Assembly (NCBI RefSeq): GCF_002217395.1
Contig: NZ_MUHD01000011.1
Location: forward strand, 1 to 64,000
DNA length: 64,000 nt
Reading direction: 5' to 3'
Origin: Flavobacterium plurextorum
Lineage (GTDB): Bacteria > Bacteroidota > Bacteroidia > Flavobacteriales > Flavobacteriaceae
Made by a program: the position numbers and the translations under genes. The notes beneath the pieces are model-generated. The model had not been told where the DNA came from. It worked only from the letters and a program-made list of their open reading frames with translations, and made no database searches. Shown here in pieces: positions 26,745 to 34,783 of this stretch. Numbering within the stretch: position 1 is the stretch's first letter; every line of letters begins with the position of its first letter.

Positions 26745-27233
26745 TTATGATGGATCTACTAAGAATAAAGGTTGATCAAATTCAACTGGAGACATATCGT
26801 CAACAAGAATCTTAACAATTTTTCCTGAAACTTCTGATTCGATTTCGTTGAATAATTTCATTGCTTCAATTACACAAAGAACATCTCCTTTTGCGATTGT
26901 GCTTCCTACTTCAGTAAAAACTGGTTTGTCTGGAGATGGTTTTCTATAAAATGTTCCAATAATTGGAGATTTTATCGTTATGAATTTAGAATTTTCAGCT
27001 GGAGCTTGAGGCTCAGCTGCTACATTTACAACTACTGGCGCCGTTACTTGCGGTGCAGCTGCTTGTGGTAATGCTGCCTGAGCTGGCAATTGCTGTACAT
27101 AAGTAGTTTCTGTTACATTTCCTTCTAAAGTTGTTCTGATTGTGATTTTTACATCATCCATTTCTAACTTCACTTCTGCAACTCCTGAATTTGCTACAAA
27201 TTTAATTAGGTTTTGAATTTCTTTTAAATCCAT
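26745..27233 (-). CDS. accB: acetyl-CoA carboxylase, biotin carboxyl carrier protein
   Basis: 162 aa. The C-terminal biotinyl domain has the lysine in VIEAMKLFNEI, with Leu in place of the usual Met after Lys. The N-terminal domain (MDLKEIQNLIKFVANSG) is joined by an Ala/Pro/Gln-rich linker (about residues 45-85). It is 23 bp downstream of fabH on the same strand. Confidence 0.96.
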   Translation of the reverse strand: MDLKEIQNLIKFVANSGVAEVKLEMDDVKITIRTTLEGNVTETTYVQQLPAQAALPQAAAPQVTAPVVVNVAAEPQAPAENSKFITIKSPIIGTFYRKPSPDKPVFTEVGSTIAKGDVLCVIEAMKLFNEIESEVSGKIVKILVDDMSPVEFDQPLFLVDPS

Positions 27234-27256
27234 AATGACTCGTTTTTAGTTTTGAT

Positions 27257-28255
27257 TTATTTTTTATCGTAAGCCCATTTTAGGTAAATAGATCCCCAAG
27301 TGAATCCACCGCCAAATGCAGCTAAAATAATATTGTCTCCTTTTTTGAGTTGTTTCTCAAAATCGTAAAGTACCAAAGGTAATGTTCCTGAAGTTGTATT
27401 ACCATATTTTTCAATATTTACTAATACTTTAGACTCTTCTAGTTCAAGTCTTCCTGCAGTTGCATCAATGATGCGTTTGTTTGCCTGATGCGGCACTAAC
27501 CAATCAACATCTTGATTTGTTAGATTGTTTCTTTTCAAGATTAGCTCGCTTGCGTCTGCCATATTGGTTACAGCATATTTAAATACTGTTTTACCATCTT
27601 GCATAATATTGTGTTGTCTGTTTTTTACAGTTTCTTCTGAAGCTGGAATTAAAGATCCTCCAGCCGGTATTTTAAGAAAATCACGACCTACTCCATCGCT
27701 TCTTAAATACTCATCTTGCAAACCTAAACCTTCATAGTTTGGTTCAAATAAAACAGCACCACCGCCATCACCAAAAATAATGCAAGTTGCTCTGTCTGTA
27801 TAATCTACAATTGATGACATTTTATCTGCACCAATTAATAGTACTTTTTTATATCTTCCAGATTGTACATAAGCCGCAGCAGTTGACATTCCGTATAAGA
27901 AACTTGAACAAGCTGCCTGCAAGTCATATGCAAATGCATTAGTTGCTCCAATTTCTGTTGCAACATAAACTCCTGTAGAAGCCACCATCATATCAGGTGT
28001 TGCTGTTGCCATAATAACCATATCAATTTCTAAAGGATCGATATTTGCTTTTGCTATTAAATCCTTTGCTGCTTGTATAGCAAGATAAGATGTCCCTTTA
28101 TCAGCATCTTTAAGAATTCTTCTTTCTTTAATTCCGGTACGAGTGGTAATCCATTCGTCATTGGTTTCTACCATTGTTTCCAACACTTTGTTAGAAAGTA
28201 CAAAGTCTGGAACGTATCCTCCAACAGCGGTAATTGCGGCTGTGATTGTATTCAT
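27257..28255 (-). CDS. fabH: beta-ketoacyl-ACP synthase III
   Basis: Condenses acetyl-CoA with malonyl-ACP to start fatty acid synthesis. The active-site Cys is in the block DLQAACSSFLYG, the His in PHQANKRI, and the Asn near EKYGNTTSG. At 332 aa it has the normal length. The usual neighbours follow (accB, accC) and rpmF precedes, but a terminator at 28377-28404 separates rpmF from fabH, so fabH probably has its own promoter. Confidence 0.96.
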   Translation of the reverse strand: MNTITAAITAVGGYVPDFVLSNKVLETMVETNDEWITTRTGIKERRILKDADKGTSYLAIQAAKDLIAKANIDPLEIDMVIMATATPDMMVASTGVYVATEIGATNAFAYDLQAACSSFLYGMSTAAAYVQSGRYKKVLLIGADKMSSIVDYTDRATCIIFGDGGGAVLFEPNYEGLGLQDEYLRSDGVGRDFLKIPAGGSLIPASEETVKNRQHNIMQDGKTVFKYAVTNMADASELILKRNNLTNQDVDWLVPHQANKRIIDATAGRLELEESKVLVNIEKYGNTTSGTLPLVLYDFEKQLKKGDNIILAAFGGGFTWGSIYLKWAYDKK

Positions 28256-28376
28256 TATATTCTATTATTTCCTTTCAAATATTGTTATTTGAAAAATTTT
28301 TAAAAGACTTGAAAATTACAAAAAAAATCAAAACGAATTTGCCTGTATTTTCTTAAAAAACGAAAATTATAACCAA

Positions 28377-28404
28377 CAAAAAAAACTCTCACTATGTGAG
28401 AGTT
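28377..28404 (-). terminator. terminator after rpmF
   Basis: Stem AACTCTCAC (28384-28392) with GTGAGAGTT (28396-28404). On the minus strand it is followed by eight T. Confidence 0.85.
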
Positions 28405-28427
28405 CTAGTATAATTTACAAAAACGTA

Positions 28428-28622
28428 TTAAGCAACCGCTTCAGATTTATCGATAACAACTTGCCCTCTGTAGTACATTTTACCTTCATGCCAGTAAGCT
28501 CTGTGGTATAAATGCGCTTCTCCAGTAATAGGACATGTAGCGATTTGAGCTACAGTAGCTTTATAATGTGTTCTTCTCTTATCTCTTCTTGTTTTCGAGG
28601 TCTTTCTCTTAGGATGTGCCAT
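28428..28622 (-). CDS. rpmF: 50S ribosomal protein L32
   Basis: 64 aa beginning [21 protein letters not shown], the L32 signature. The downstream segment [15 protein letters not shown] keeps only one of the paired cysteines seen in zinc-binding L32, so this is probably the zinc-free (C-minus) form. It is 9 bp behind the DUF177 gene, the usual pairing in bacteria. Confidence 0.96.
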
Positions 28623-28631
28623 TTTACTATA

Positions 28632-29174
28632 TTATTTATCCGTTAATAGTTTCTTTAATTTTTCCCAACGCGGGTCAATATCTTCTTCTTGTTTACTCTC
28701 TTCCTTTTGTTCTTTTACACTTAATTCATTCAACTTTGTTAAAGCTTCGGTCTGTAAAGTCCCATCTTTAACGCCTGGATGAATTCGTTTTTGAGGCACT
28801 GAAAGCGCTATCATTTCATAAATGTATTGTCCTACATTCAATTCATGCTCTCCATGCGGTAAAATCAACAACTCTTCATTATCATCATTGAATTCATCTC
28901 CAAAGCGAACAATCAATTTCATTTTCCCTTTTAAAGGAAGATCAAAATCTTCACTTGTTAGATCACAAGGCACATTTACAGTTCCTTTATGTTTGAATTC
29001 TAACTCTAACATGTTGCTTTTCTTTTCGAAAACCAAACTCACTTTAATCTCAGAACTTTGAAACTCTTCATAGTCAAAGTCTTTAAAGAACGTGTTATTT
29101 ATTTGATACTCAAAATGGTGTTTTCCCAGCTTTAACCCTATAAAAGGAATTAAAAATTCTTTTGTTTTGCTCAT
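28632..29174 (-). CDS. DUF177 (YceD-like) protein
   Basis: 180 aa. Relatives, such as YceD in E. coli and plant DUF177 proteins, are tied to 23S rRNA maturation and are nearly always encoded in front of rpmF, as here. The conserved segment VNVPCDLTSEDFDLPL is present, with an acidic middle (FGDEFNDDNEELL). The C-terminal tail is Lys/Glu-rich and probably flexible. Confidence 0.88.
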   Translation of the reverse strand: MSKTKEFLIPFIGLKLGKHHFEYQINNTFFKDFDYEEFQSSEIKVSLVFEKKSNMLELEFKHKGTVNVPCDLTSEDFDLPLKGKMKLIVRFGDEFNDDNEELLILPHGEHELNVGQYIYEMIALSVPQKRIHPGVKDGTLQTEALTKLNELSVKEQKEESKQEEDIDPRWEKLKKLLTDK

Positions 29175-29228
29175 TTCAACATCAATTTGTACAATTCGAA
29201 TACAAAACTACATATCCGAATTGGGGTG

Positions 29229-29236
29229 CAAAGATA
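29229..29236 (-). promoter_or_regulatory. -7 promoter element of the DUF177-rpmF operon
   Basis: On the minus strand TATCTTTG, an exact TAnnTTTG match, about 55 bp upstream of the DUF177 gene start. Confidence 0.55.
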
Positions 29237-29279
29237 TAAAATTATTATAAATCTAATAATCTTATTCACCTTTTTTTGT

Positions 29280-30329
29280 TTATAACTGTTTTTCTTTTAT
29301 TTTAAGAGGTTTTTGGCTAATCTCCTCATACTGATTACGCGAGCGAAAAATATCAAGTGCAAGATAAACTGCCTCTTTAAACGAGTTGAAATCTGCCATG
29401 TCTTTTCCTGCAATATCATAACCAGTTCCGTGATCTGGTGATGTTCTAATTTTATTTAAACCTGCTGTATAATTAACTCCTTTACCAAAAGACAATGTCT
29501 TGAACGGAATCAATCCTTGATCGTGATAAGTCGCTACAACAGCGTCATATTTTTCATATTGACCGCTTCCAAAAAAACCATCAGCAGAAAATGGTCCGAA
29601 AACCATAGTTCCTGAATCGAATATTTTTTTCAAAACCGGCTTTAAAACTAAATCATCTTCTTTTCCAATTACGCCGCCGTCACCGCAATGTGGATTTAAT
29701 CCTAAAACTGCAATTTTTGGCTTTACAATACTAAAGTCTTGAATTAAAGATTTTCGGATTGTTTCAATCTTTCTTGTAATTAATTCTTCGGTTAAATGAG
29801 AAGAAACTTCACTTATAGGCACATGATCTGTTAACAAACCTACTCTTAAGTTATCCTGAACCATCATCATTAAAGCATTACCTTCTAACTCTTGATCTAG
29901 ATAATCTGTGTGACCTGGGAATTTAAATTCTTCAGATTGGATATTATATTTATTTATAGGAGCCGTAACCAACACATCAACTAAACCTTCTTTTAAAGCT
30001 TTTGTCGCTGCAACAAATGATTTTATGGCATACTCTCCTATTTTTTCATCATTAGTTCCTAAGTTAATATCAACTCCTTCTCTCCAAAGATTAAACACGT
30101 TCACTTTTCCTGGAACAATCTGATCTAACTTATCTATTCCATGAAACTGAACGGTCGAAGTGAAACTTTTTTTAACAAAGGATAGAATTTTAGCATTTGC
30201 AAAAATAACCGGTGTACACAATTCAAGCATTCGAGAATCCTCAAATGTTTTTAGTATAACTTCGCTTCCAATACCGTTTAAATCTCCAACTGAAATTCCA
30301 ACAATTATATTTTCTGCTTTTTTATTCAT
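29280..30329 (-). CDS. pdxA: 4-hydroxythreonine-4-phosphate dehydrogenase
   Basis: Oxidises 4-phosphohydroxy-L-threonine in pyridoxal phosphate synthesis, needing a divalent metal and NAD. Conserved blocks are GISVGDLNGIGSE at the N-terminus, APINK, FPGHTDYL, GLNPHCGDGG, ADGFFG and the metal-site His in YHDQGLIP. At 349 aa it has the usual length. It is divergent from ribE across a 57-bp region holding two promoters. The gap to the next gene on its strand (105 bp) contains the DUF177 promoter. Confidence 0.95.
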   Translation of the reverse strand: MNKKAENIIVGISVGDLNGIGSEVILKTFEDSRMLELCTPVIFANAKILSFVKKSFTSTVQFHGIDKLDQIVPGKVNVFNLWREGVDINLGTNDEKIGEYAIKSFVAATKALKEGLVDVLVTAPINKYNIQSEEFKFPGHTDYLDQELEGNALMMMVQDNLRVGLLTDHVPISEVSSHLTEELITRKIETIRKSLIQDFSIVKPKIAVLGLNPHCGDGGVIGKEDDLVLKPVLKKIFDSGTMVFGPFSADGFFGSGQYEKYDAVVATYHDQGLIPFKTLSFGKGVNYTAGLNKIRTSPDHGTGYDIAGKDMADFNSFKEAVYLALDIFRSRNQYEEISQKPLKIKEKQL

Positions 30330-30349
30330 GAGCTCAGCTTATTTATTAC

Positions 30350-30370
30350 TAATTTTGATGTGCAAATTTA
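30350..30370. promoter_or_regulatory. divergent -7 elements for ribE and pdxA
   Basis: Plus strand TAATTTTG at 30350-30357 serves ribE (ATG 30387). Minus strand TAAATTTG at 30363-30370 serves pdxA (ATG 30329). The two -7 boxes are only 5 bp apart, so RNA polymerase binding at one should hinder the other. Confidence 0.6.
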
Positions 30371-30386
30371 GTAAAATAAAACCACA

Positions 30387-30977
30387 ATGTTCACAGGAAT
30401 TATAGAAACCCTAGGAAGGATTCACGAAATACAAAAAGACAAAAACAACTTACATGTAACTGTCGACTCCTCTATTACAAACGAATTAAAGATTGATCAA
30501 AGTGTTTCGCACAATGGAATCTGCCTTACGGTAGTTGCTATAAAAGATTCATTTTATACGGTTACTGCAATTGAGGAAACTATTTTAAAGACCAATATTG
30601 GCGATTGGAAAGTTAATGACATTGTAAATCTAGAAAGAGGAATGAAACTTGGCGACCGCCTTGACGGACATATTGTACAAGGTCACGTTGACCAAACTGG
30701 TACATGTACAAAAATTGAAGAGGCTAACGGAAGTTGGAATTACACTTTCGATTACGATGCAAATCTTAGCAATATTACGATCGAAAAAGGCTCTATAACT
30801 GTAAACGGAGTTAGTCTGACAGTTGTAAATTCTAAAACCAACGAATTCAGCGTTTCTATTATACCTTATACTTTTGAAAACACTAATTTCAAAAACTTCA
30901 AGGTTGGCTCAAAAATAAACTTAGAGTTTGATGTTGTTGGAAAGTACATTTCAAGACTTTATTCAATAAACAAATAG
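30387..30977 (+). CDS. ribE: riboflavin synthase, alpha subunit
   Basis: Forms riboflavin from two 6,7-dimethyl-8-ribityllumazine molecules. The protein is a tandem repeat of two lumazine-binding barrels. The N-terminal MFTGIIETLG signature and the blocks VSHNGICLTV (first repeat) and ITVNGVSLTV (second repeat) are clear, with GHIVQGHVDQTG between. 196 aa is typical. I see no FMN riboswitch in the short upstream region. Confidence 0.96.
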   Translation: MFTGIIETLGRIHEIQKDKNNLHVTVDSSITNELKIDQSVSHNGICLTVVAIKDSFYTVTAIEETILKTNIGDWKVNDIVNLERGMKLGDRLDGHIVQGHVDQTGTCTKIEEANGSWNYTFDYDANLSNITIEKGSITVNGVSLTVVNSKTNEFSVSIIPYTFENTNFKNFKVGSKINLEFDVVGKYISRLYSINK

Positions 30978-31000
30978 TTCTAGAAAAATTCAAAACACAA

Positions 31001-31034
31001 AAAAAGCTTCAATTTAAACTGAAGCTTTTTTTAT
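31001..31034. terminator. shared terminator between ribE and the small membrane protein gene
   Basis: Stem AAAAAGCTTCA (31001-31011) with TGAAGCTTTTT (31020-31030). It serves ribE on the plus strand and overlaps the end of the 31014-31250 gene on the minus strand. Confidence 0.8.
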
Positions 31035-31250
31035 TTTATTTTGATATATAATTGTTATTCCTAAAATTAATGCGCTTGCAATTAAAAAAGCAATATCCTC
31101 ATTAATTGGCACTTTTGTCGGCGGCGGCGGCTTTACGATTCCAGCACGCGACATTCGCGGCGGCTGCGGCGGCATCTCTTCAGCAAAAACATATGATGAA
31201 TTAGATACAACTAAAAAAAATACCAATAAAGCAATTCTTGTAATTCTCAT
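31014..31250 (-). CDS. small proline-rich exported membrane protein, 78 aa
   Basis: Signal peptide at residues 1-23 (cleavage after VFA), a Pro-rich segment (PPQPPRMSRAG and PPPPT), then a C-terminal hydrophobic helix (about 52-70) and a short basic tail. Similar short signal-Pro-TM proteins are common in Flavobacteriia. The role is unknown. Confidence 0.75.
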   Translation of the reverse strand: MRITRIALLVFFLVVSNSSYVFAEEMPPQPPRMSRAGIVKPPPPTKVPINEDIAFLIASALILGITIIYQNKIKKASV

Positions 31251-31731
31251 AAATTTAAAACACTGAAAACAAACATTAGATATTTGGGCAAATATTTTAA
31301 TATAATATCCTCATGAAAAAGAGTCTTTCAAGGAAATTCATTGACAAAAGTATTTTTTTTTCGCAAAAAAACAACTTTACAAACAAAACAGCTCTTTCAA
31401 TTTAAGAAATAAAATTATAATACAATTCCTACAACAAATATCAATGTATTTTAAAGAAAAACCAAAATATTTCAAACCTTTCCTTCCGAAATTCTTTAAA
31501 ACACTTTAATACGCAAGCACTTTCAATTATTCATCGCCTAAACAAGAAACAAATCGATCAAGAAAATCCTTTTTTCGGCACTCTGAAATTTGAAAAAAAC
31601 TTCTCACAGAATAAAATTTAAAAAAAATGCAACAATTTTAAATAAGTCAGAAAGAACTGTAAAGTATAACATTGAAAAATAAAATACTTTTCTTTTTAAG
31701 AACCGATCGCAGTCTACTATACTCTAATTAA
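31251..31731. other. AT-rich intergenic region without a recognised gene
   Basis: Very AT-rich, with no convincing reading frame. A 30-codon frame starting at 31313 has no recognisable features and is probably chance. The region marks the change from core genes to the accessory methyltransferase-Vsr pair. Confidence 0.5.
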
Positions 31732-31739
31732 TATATTTG
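31732..31739 (+). promoter_or_regulatory. -7 promoter element of the cytosine methyltransferase gene
   Basis: TATATTTG followed by C, an exact consensus match, 11 bp upstream of an ATG at 31751 and 58 bp upstream of the annotated start at 31798. Confidence 0.65.
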
Positions 31740-31797
31740 CAGGAAATAATATGGAACTAAAAAAGTTCAAGACATCATTTCTTTAGCCGAACGAATA

Positions 31798-32775
31798 ATG
31801 GAGAATAAATTTACAGTTGGAAGTTTGTATGCGGGTGTGGGCGGAATATGTCTAGGTTTTAAAAAAGCTGGCTTTGATCTAAAATGGGCCAATGAATTTG
31901 ACAAACATGCCTGCAAGACTTACAGGACAAACTTCGAACACAATTTAATTGAAGGAGATGTTATGAACTTAAACTTAAGTTCTCTTGAAAAAATAGACAT
32001 TTTAACGGCCGGTTTTCCTTGTCAGCCTTTTTCGCTTGCAGGACACCGAAAAGGTTTCGAGGACAGAAGAGGAAATCATTTTTTTAAAATCCTTGATTTT
32101 ATTGACGAAATGAGACCTAAAGTTGTTTTTCTTGAAAACGTTAAAAACTTAAGAGGACACGACAAAGGCAATACTCTTAAGGTTATTGAAAGTGAAATAA
32201 AAAAACGAAACTACACTTTTGACAGCGCTATTTTAAACACTAAAGATTTTGGCAACACGCCGCACAACAGAGAAAGACTTTTTATGGTTGCATTTGACAA
32301 AAACTTCGTTAATAACAAAAAGTTTAAGTTTGCCTTTCCCAAAAAAGAAAACCTGACTACATCTGTAAAAGATTTAATTATTACCGAAAAAGTACCAGAT
32401 AAATTTTACTATGGTGAGGATAAATACATGTACAATACTTTGAAAGAATCTATTGTCGATAAAGATAGAATTTATCAATTCAGGAGACACTATGTTAGAG
32501 AAAACAAGGCTGGTTTATGCCCTACTTTAACAGCAAACATGGGAACTGGCGGACATAATGTTCCAATTATTATAACAGATCATGGATTTCGAAAATTGAC
32601 ACCTCGCGAATGTTTTAGGTTTCAAGGTTTTCCAGACAGCTTTAATCTCCCTTCTATTTCAAATTCTAACTTATACAAACAAGCTGGAAATTCTGTAAGC
32701 ATGCCTGTTATTGAAAGATTGGCCAATGAGATTTCTAAAGTCATCGAAAAAGTCGAAAAGAAGAAAAACATTTAA
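31798..32775 (+). CDS. DNA (cytosine-5-)-methyltransferase
   Basis: A 325-aa C5 methyltransferase with all main motifs in canonical order: SAM-binding LYAGVGGICLGF (motif I), PCQPFS with catalytic Cys75 (IV, 74-79), ENV (113-115, VI), HNRERLF (VIII), RKLTPRECFRFQGFP (IX) and GNSVSMPV (X). The target recognition region is short (about residues 190-255), so the site is probably short. The annotated ATG gives a normal N-terminus, but a second possible start at 31751 is out of frame by one base (see findings). It faces a vsr gene 3 bp away and has no restriction endonuclease beside it. Confidence 0.93.
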   Translation: MENKFTVGSLYAGVGGICLGFKKAGFDLKWANEFDKHACKTYRTNFEHNLIEGDVMNLNLSSLEKIDILTAGFPCQPFSLAGHRKGFEDRRGNHFFKILDFIDEMRPKVVFLENVKNLRGHDKGNTLKVIESEIKKRNYTFDSAILNTKDFGNTPHNRERLFMVAFDKNFVNNKKFKFAFPKKENLTTSVKDLIITEKVPDKFYYGEDKYMYNTLKESIVDKDRIYQFRRHYVRENKAGLCPTLTANMGTGGHNVPIIITDHGFRKLTPRECFRFQGFPDSFNLPSISNSNLYKQAGNSVSMPVIERLANEISKVIEKVEKKKNI

Positions 32776-32778
32776 ACT

Positions 32779-33213
32779 CTATTTCTCTTCGATTTCACTC
32801 TTTGAAAATTCTATTTCTCTTTGAATTCTGATTAAACAAGTATCAAGTTCTTTCTGAATTTCTTTGCTCCAAAAACGTATTACTTTCCATTCTTTTGAAA
32901 TTAAATAAGCATTAACCTCAGCATCGCGCTTCCTATTTCGTTCCATTTTTGGAATCCAATACTCCCGATTCGACTTAATACGTTCTTGATTTAAGTCCCA
33001 ATCTTTACCGTGAAAAAATTCGCTGTCTATAAAAATGGCAATTTTATACTTTGCAAAAGTCAAATCAGGCTTACCAAACACCTTTTTATTATTCTTTCGA
33101 TATCTATATCCAAGCCGCCATAAAGCCTTTGCAATCCTAACCTCATCTTTGGTTGCTGTGCTTTTTATAGCCTGCATATTTTTCCTCCGTTGTTCAGGCG
33201 TTAAATTATCCAT
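32779..33213 (-). CDS. vsr: very short patch repair endonuclease (Vsr)
   Basis: Nicks next to T:G mismatches left by deamination of 5-methylcytosine. The 144-aa protein from the ATG at 33213 shows MDNLTPEQRRKNMQAIKS, the Vsr N-terminal signature, then GKPDLTFAKYKIAIFID with the catalytic Asp, FFHGKDW (His), and KEWKVIRFWSKEI. The frame is open to 33267. The gene ends 3 bp from the convergent cytosine methyltransferase, whose mutagenic product it would repair. Confidence 0.93.
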   Translation of the reverse strand: MDNLTPEQRRKNMQAIKSTATKDEVRIAKALWRLGYRYRKNNKKVFGKPDLTFAKYKIAIFIDSEFFHGKDWDLNQERIKSNREYWIPKMERNRKRDAEVNAYLISKEWKVIRFWSKEIQKELDTCLIRIQREIEFSKSEIEEK

Positions 33214-33310
33214 TGTCTTATCCTGATTAAATTTGTCTCTGCAGTATAAATTTACTTCATTTTTCAATAGACAATGAAATTTTAATAACTTCTCTAAAAA
33301 ACAAAAAACA

Positions 33311-33342
33311 AAAAAGCCTTTACATTTCTGTAAAGGCTTTTT
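33311..33342. terminator. hairpin terminator beside attL
   Basis: Perfect stem AAAAAGCCTTTACA (33311-33324) with TGTAAAGGCTTTTT (33329-33342). It lies 12 bp from the tRNA-derived repeat at 33355-33367 and was probably the original terminator of the CAU tRNA before the element inserted. Confidence 0.75.
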
Positions 33343-33354
33343 ATTTCTAAATAA

Positions 33355-33367
33355 GTGGTCCCACCTG
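33355..33367 (-). repeat. attL, 13-bp copy of the tRNA 3' end
   Basis: GTGGTCCCACCTG is identical to 39662-39674, where it covers the last 12 bases of the CAU tRNA plus one base. The sequence diverges from the tRNA right after it (TACCCC against GGCTCG), so this is a remnant and not a tRNA gene. Confidence 0.85.
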
Positions 33368-33485
33368 TACCCCTGATAATTTTATCAAATTTTACTATTT
33401 TTTACCGTATTTACTAGCCTTAACCCTTGTTTTTACTAGCTTTTATATAAGGTCAAATAAAACTAAAAATAATTAAAATAAAAAA

Positions 33486-33508
33486 ATTCCGCCCCTCATT
33501 CCGCCCCT
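33486..33508 (+). repeat. left arm-type repeat
   Basis: Two ATTCCGCCCCT units separated by one base (12-bp period). The same 23-bp block occurs at 39584-39606 with one difference. In this AT-rich element the GC-rich block stands out. It is probably an integrase arm-binding site and also sits in the -33 region of the integrase promoter. Confidence 0.8.
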
Positions 33509-33522
33509 ATTGAATTTATACT

Positions 33523-33530
33523 TAGATTTG
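33523..33530 (+). promoter_or_regulatory. -7 element of the integrase promoter
   Basis: TAGATTTG followed by C matches TAnnTTTG. It is 20 bp upstream of the recombinase ATG and 14 bp downstream of the arm-type repeat. Confidence 0.6.
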
Positions 33531-33550
33531 CTGTATATAAATTCATACAC

Positions 33551-34783
33551 ATGTCTAAGGTAAGATTCAAATTAAAAGAGCCTAATTCTAAAAATGACAC
33601 ATTAGTTTATTTGATGTGCTATTACCAATATAATGAATTTAAATATTCAACTGGCGAAAGAATTAATCCAAAATTTTGGAATCCTAAATCACAACGAGTA
33701 AAAGAAACTAGACAGTTTCCTGAATATCCTGAATTTAATGCTAGACTAGACAAATATGAGAATGCAATAAATAATGTATTCCGTAGATTATTAAATGATG
33801 GTATTCAACCTAACAACACTTTATTAAAAAAAGAAATAGAAATTGAATTAAGTGATAACCGCTTAAAACCAAGAAAAAAATCATTCCTAACTTTTGTTGA
33901 TGAATATATAACCGAAAGCAAATTAAACAAACGTGAGGGAACTATAAAAGTCTACAACACTACATATAAATACCTAAAAGAGTATTCCGCAAAAAACAAG
34001 ACGATTAATTTTGAAGACATAACTTTAGAGTTTTACAATTATTATACTGCTTTTTTATCTCAAGAACATTCGCTTTCAGCCAATACAGTAGGAAAACATA
34101 TTAAGACTATTAAATCTTTTATGAACGAAGCCACAGAAAGAGGATTTAATGAAAACTTAGAGTTTCGAAAAAAGAAATTCAAAACAATTCGAGAAGAAGC
34201 AGACACGGTCTATTTAAGCATAAAAGAACTAGAACAGTTTGAAAAATTAAAATTAAGTGCAACCCCAAAACTTGAAAGAGTTAGAGATTTATTTTTGATT
34301 GGTTGTTATACAGGTTTACGTTTTTCTGATTTTACACAAATACAACCTGAAAACATAAATAGTGATAACACTATGATTTTTATTCGAACTCAAAAAACAA
34401 GCGAACGTGTTGCAATTCCATTACACAAAACAGTAAGGACGATTTTAAAAAAGTACAATAATCGACTTCCGAAAGCTTACACTAATCAGGTTATGAATTC
34501 ATACCTGAAGGATGTTGCAAGCTTAGCCAAAATAAAAGAACCAATTGAAACAACTATAACAAGAGCAGGAAAACTAGAAAAAACGGTATCTCCAAAATTC
34601 AAATTGATTTCTACCCATACCGCCCGAAGAAGTTTTGCAACAAATTTATATCTTGCGGATATTCCTGCTATTTCAATAATGAAAATTACAGGACATAAAA
34701 CGGAGCGTTCTTTTATGCAATACATCAGAATTACCCAAGAACAGAATGCAGACAAACTATTAACTCATGCTTTTTTTAAATAA
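33551..34783 (+). CDS. tyrosine recombinase / integrase
   Basis: A 410-aa site-specific recombinase. The N-terminal arm-binding region (about 1-85) and SAM-like core-binding domain (about 110-205) precede the catalytic domain. All catalytic residues can be placed: Arg257 in TGLRFSD, Lys282 in QKTSE, His356 and Arg359 in HTARRS, His382 in GHKT and Tyr391 in FMQYIRI. It lies next to attL, as expected for the enzyme that integrates the element into the tRNA. Its stop shares one base with the next ATG. Confidence 0.95.
   Translation: MSKVRFKLKEPNSKNDTLVYLMCYYQYNEFKYSTGERINPKFWNPKSQRVKETRQFPEYPEFNARLDKYENAINNVFRRLLNDGIQPNNTLLKKEIEIELSDNRLKPRKKSFLTFVDEYITESKLNKREGTIKVYNTTYKYLKEYSAKNKTINFEDITLEFYNYYTAFLSQEHSLSANTVGKHIKTIKSFMNEATERGFNENLEFRKKKFKTIREEADTVYLSIKELEQFEKLKLSATPKLERVRDLFLIGCYTGLRFSDFTQIQPENINSDNTMIFIRTQKTSERVAIPLHKTVRTILKKYNNRLPKAYTNQVMNSYLKDVASLAKIKEPIETTITRAGKLEKTVSPKFKLISTHTARRSFATNLYLADIPAISIMKITGHKTERSFMQYIRITQEQNADKLLTHAFFK

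Noticed and set aside
31313..31405. 30-codon frame starting MKKSLSRKF in the AT-rich gap
   Set aside because: Short, with no clear promoter or domain and chance-like composition.
31798..33213. Complete type II restriction-modification system
   Set aside because: No endonuclease is present beside the methyltransferase; Vsr is a repair enzyme.
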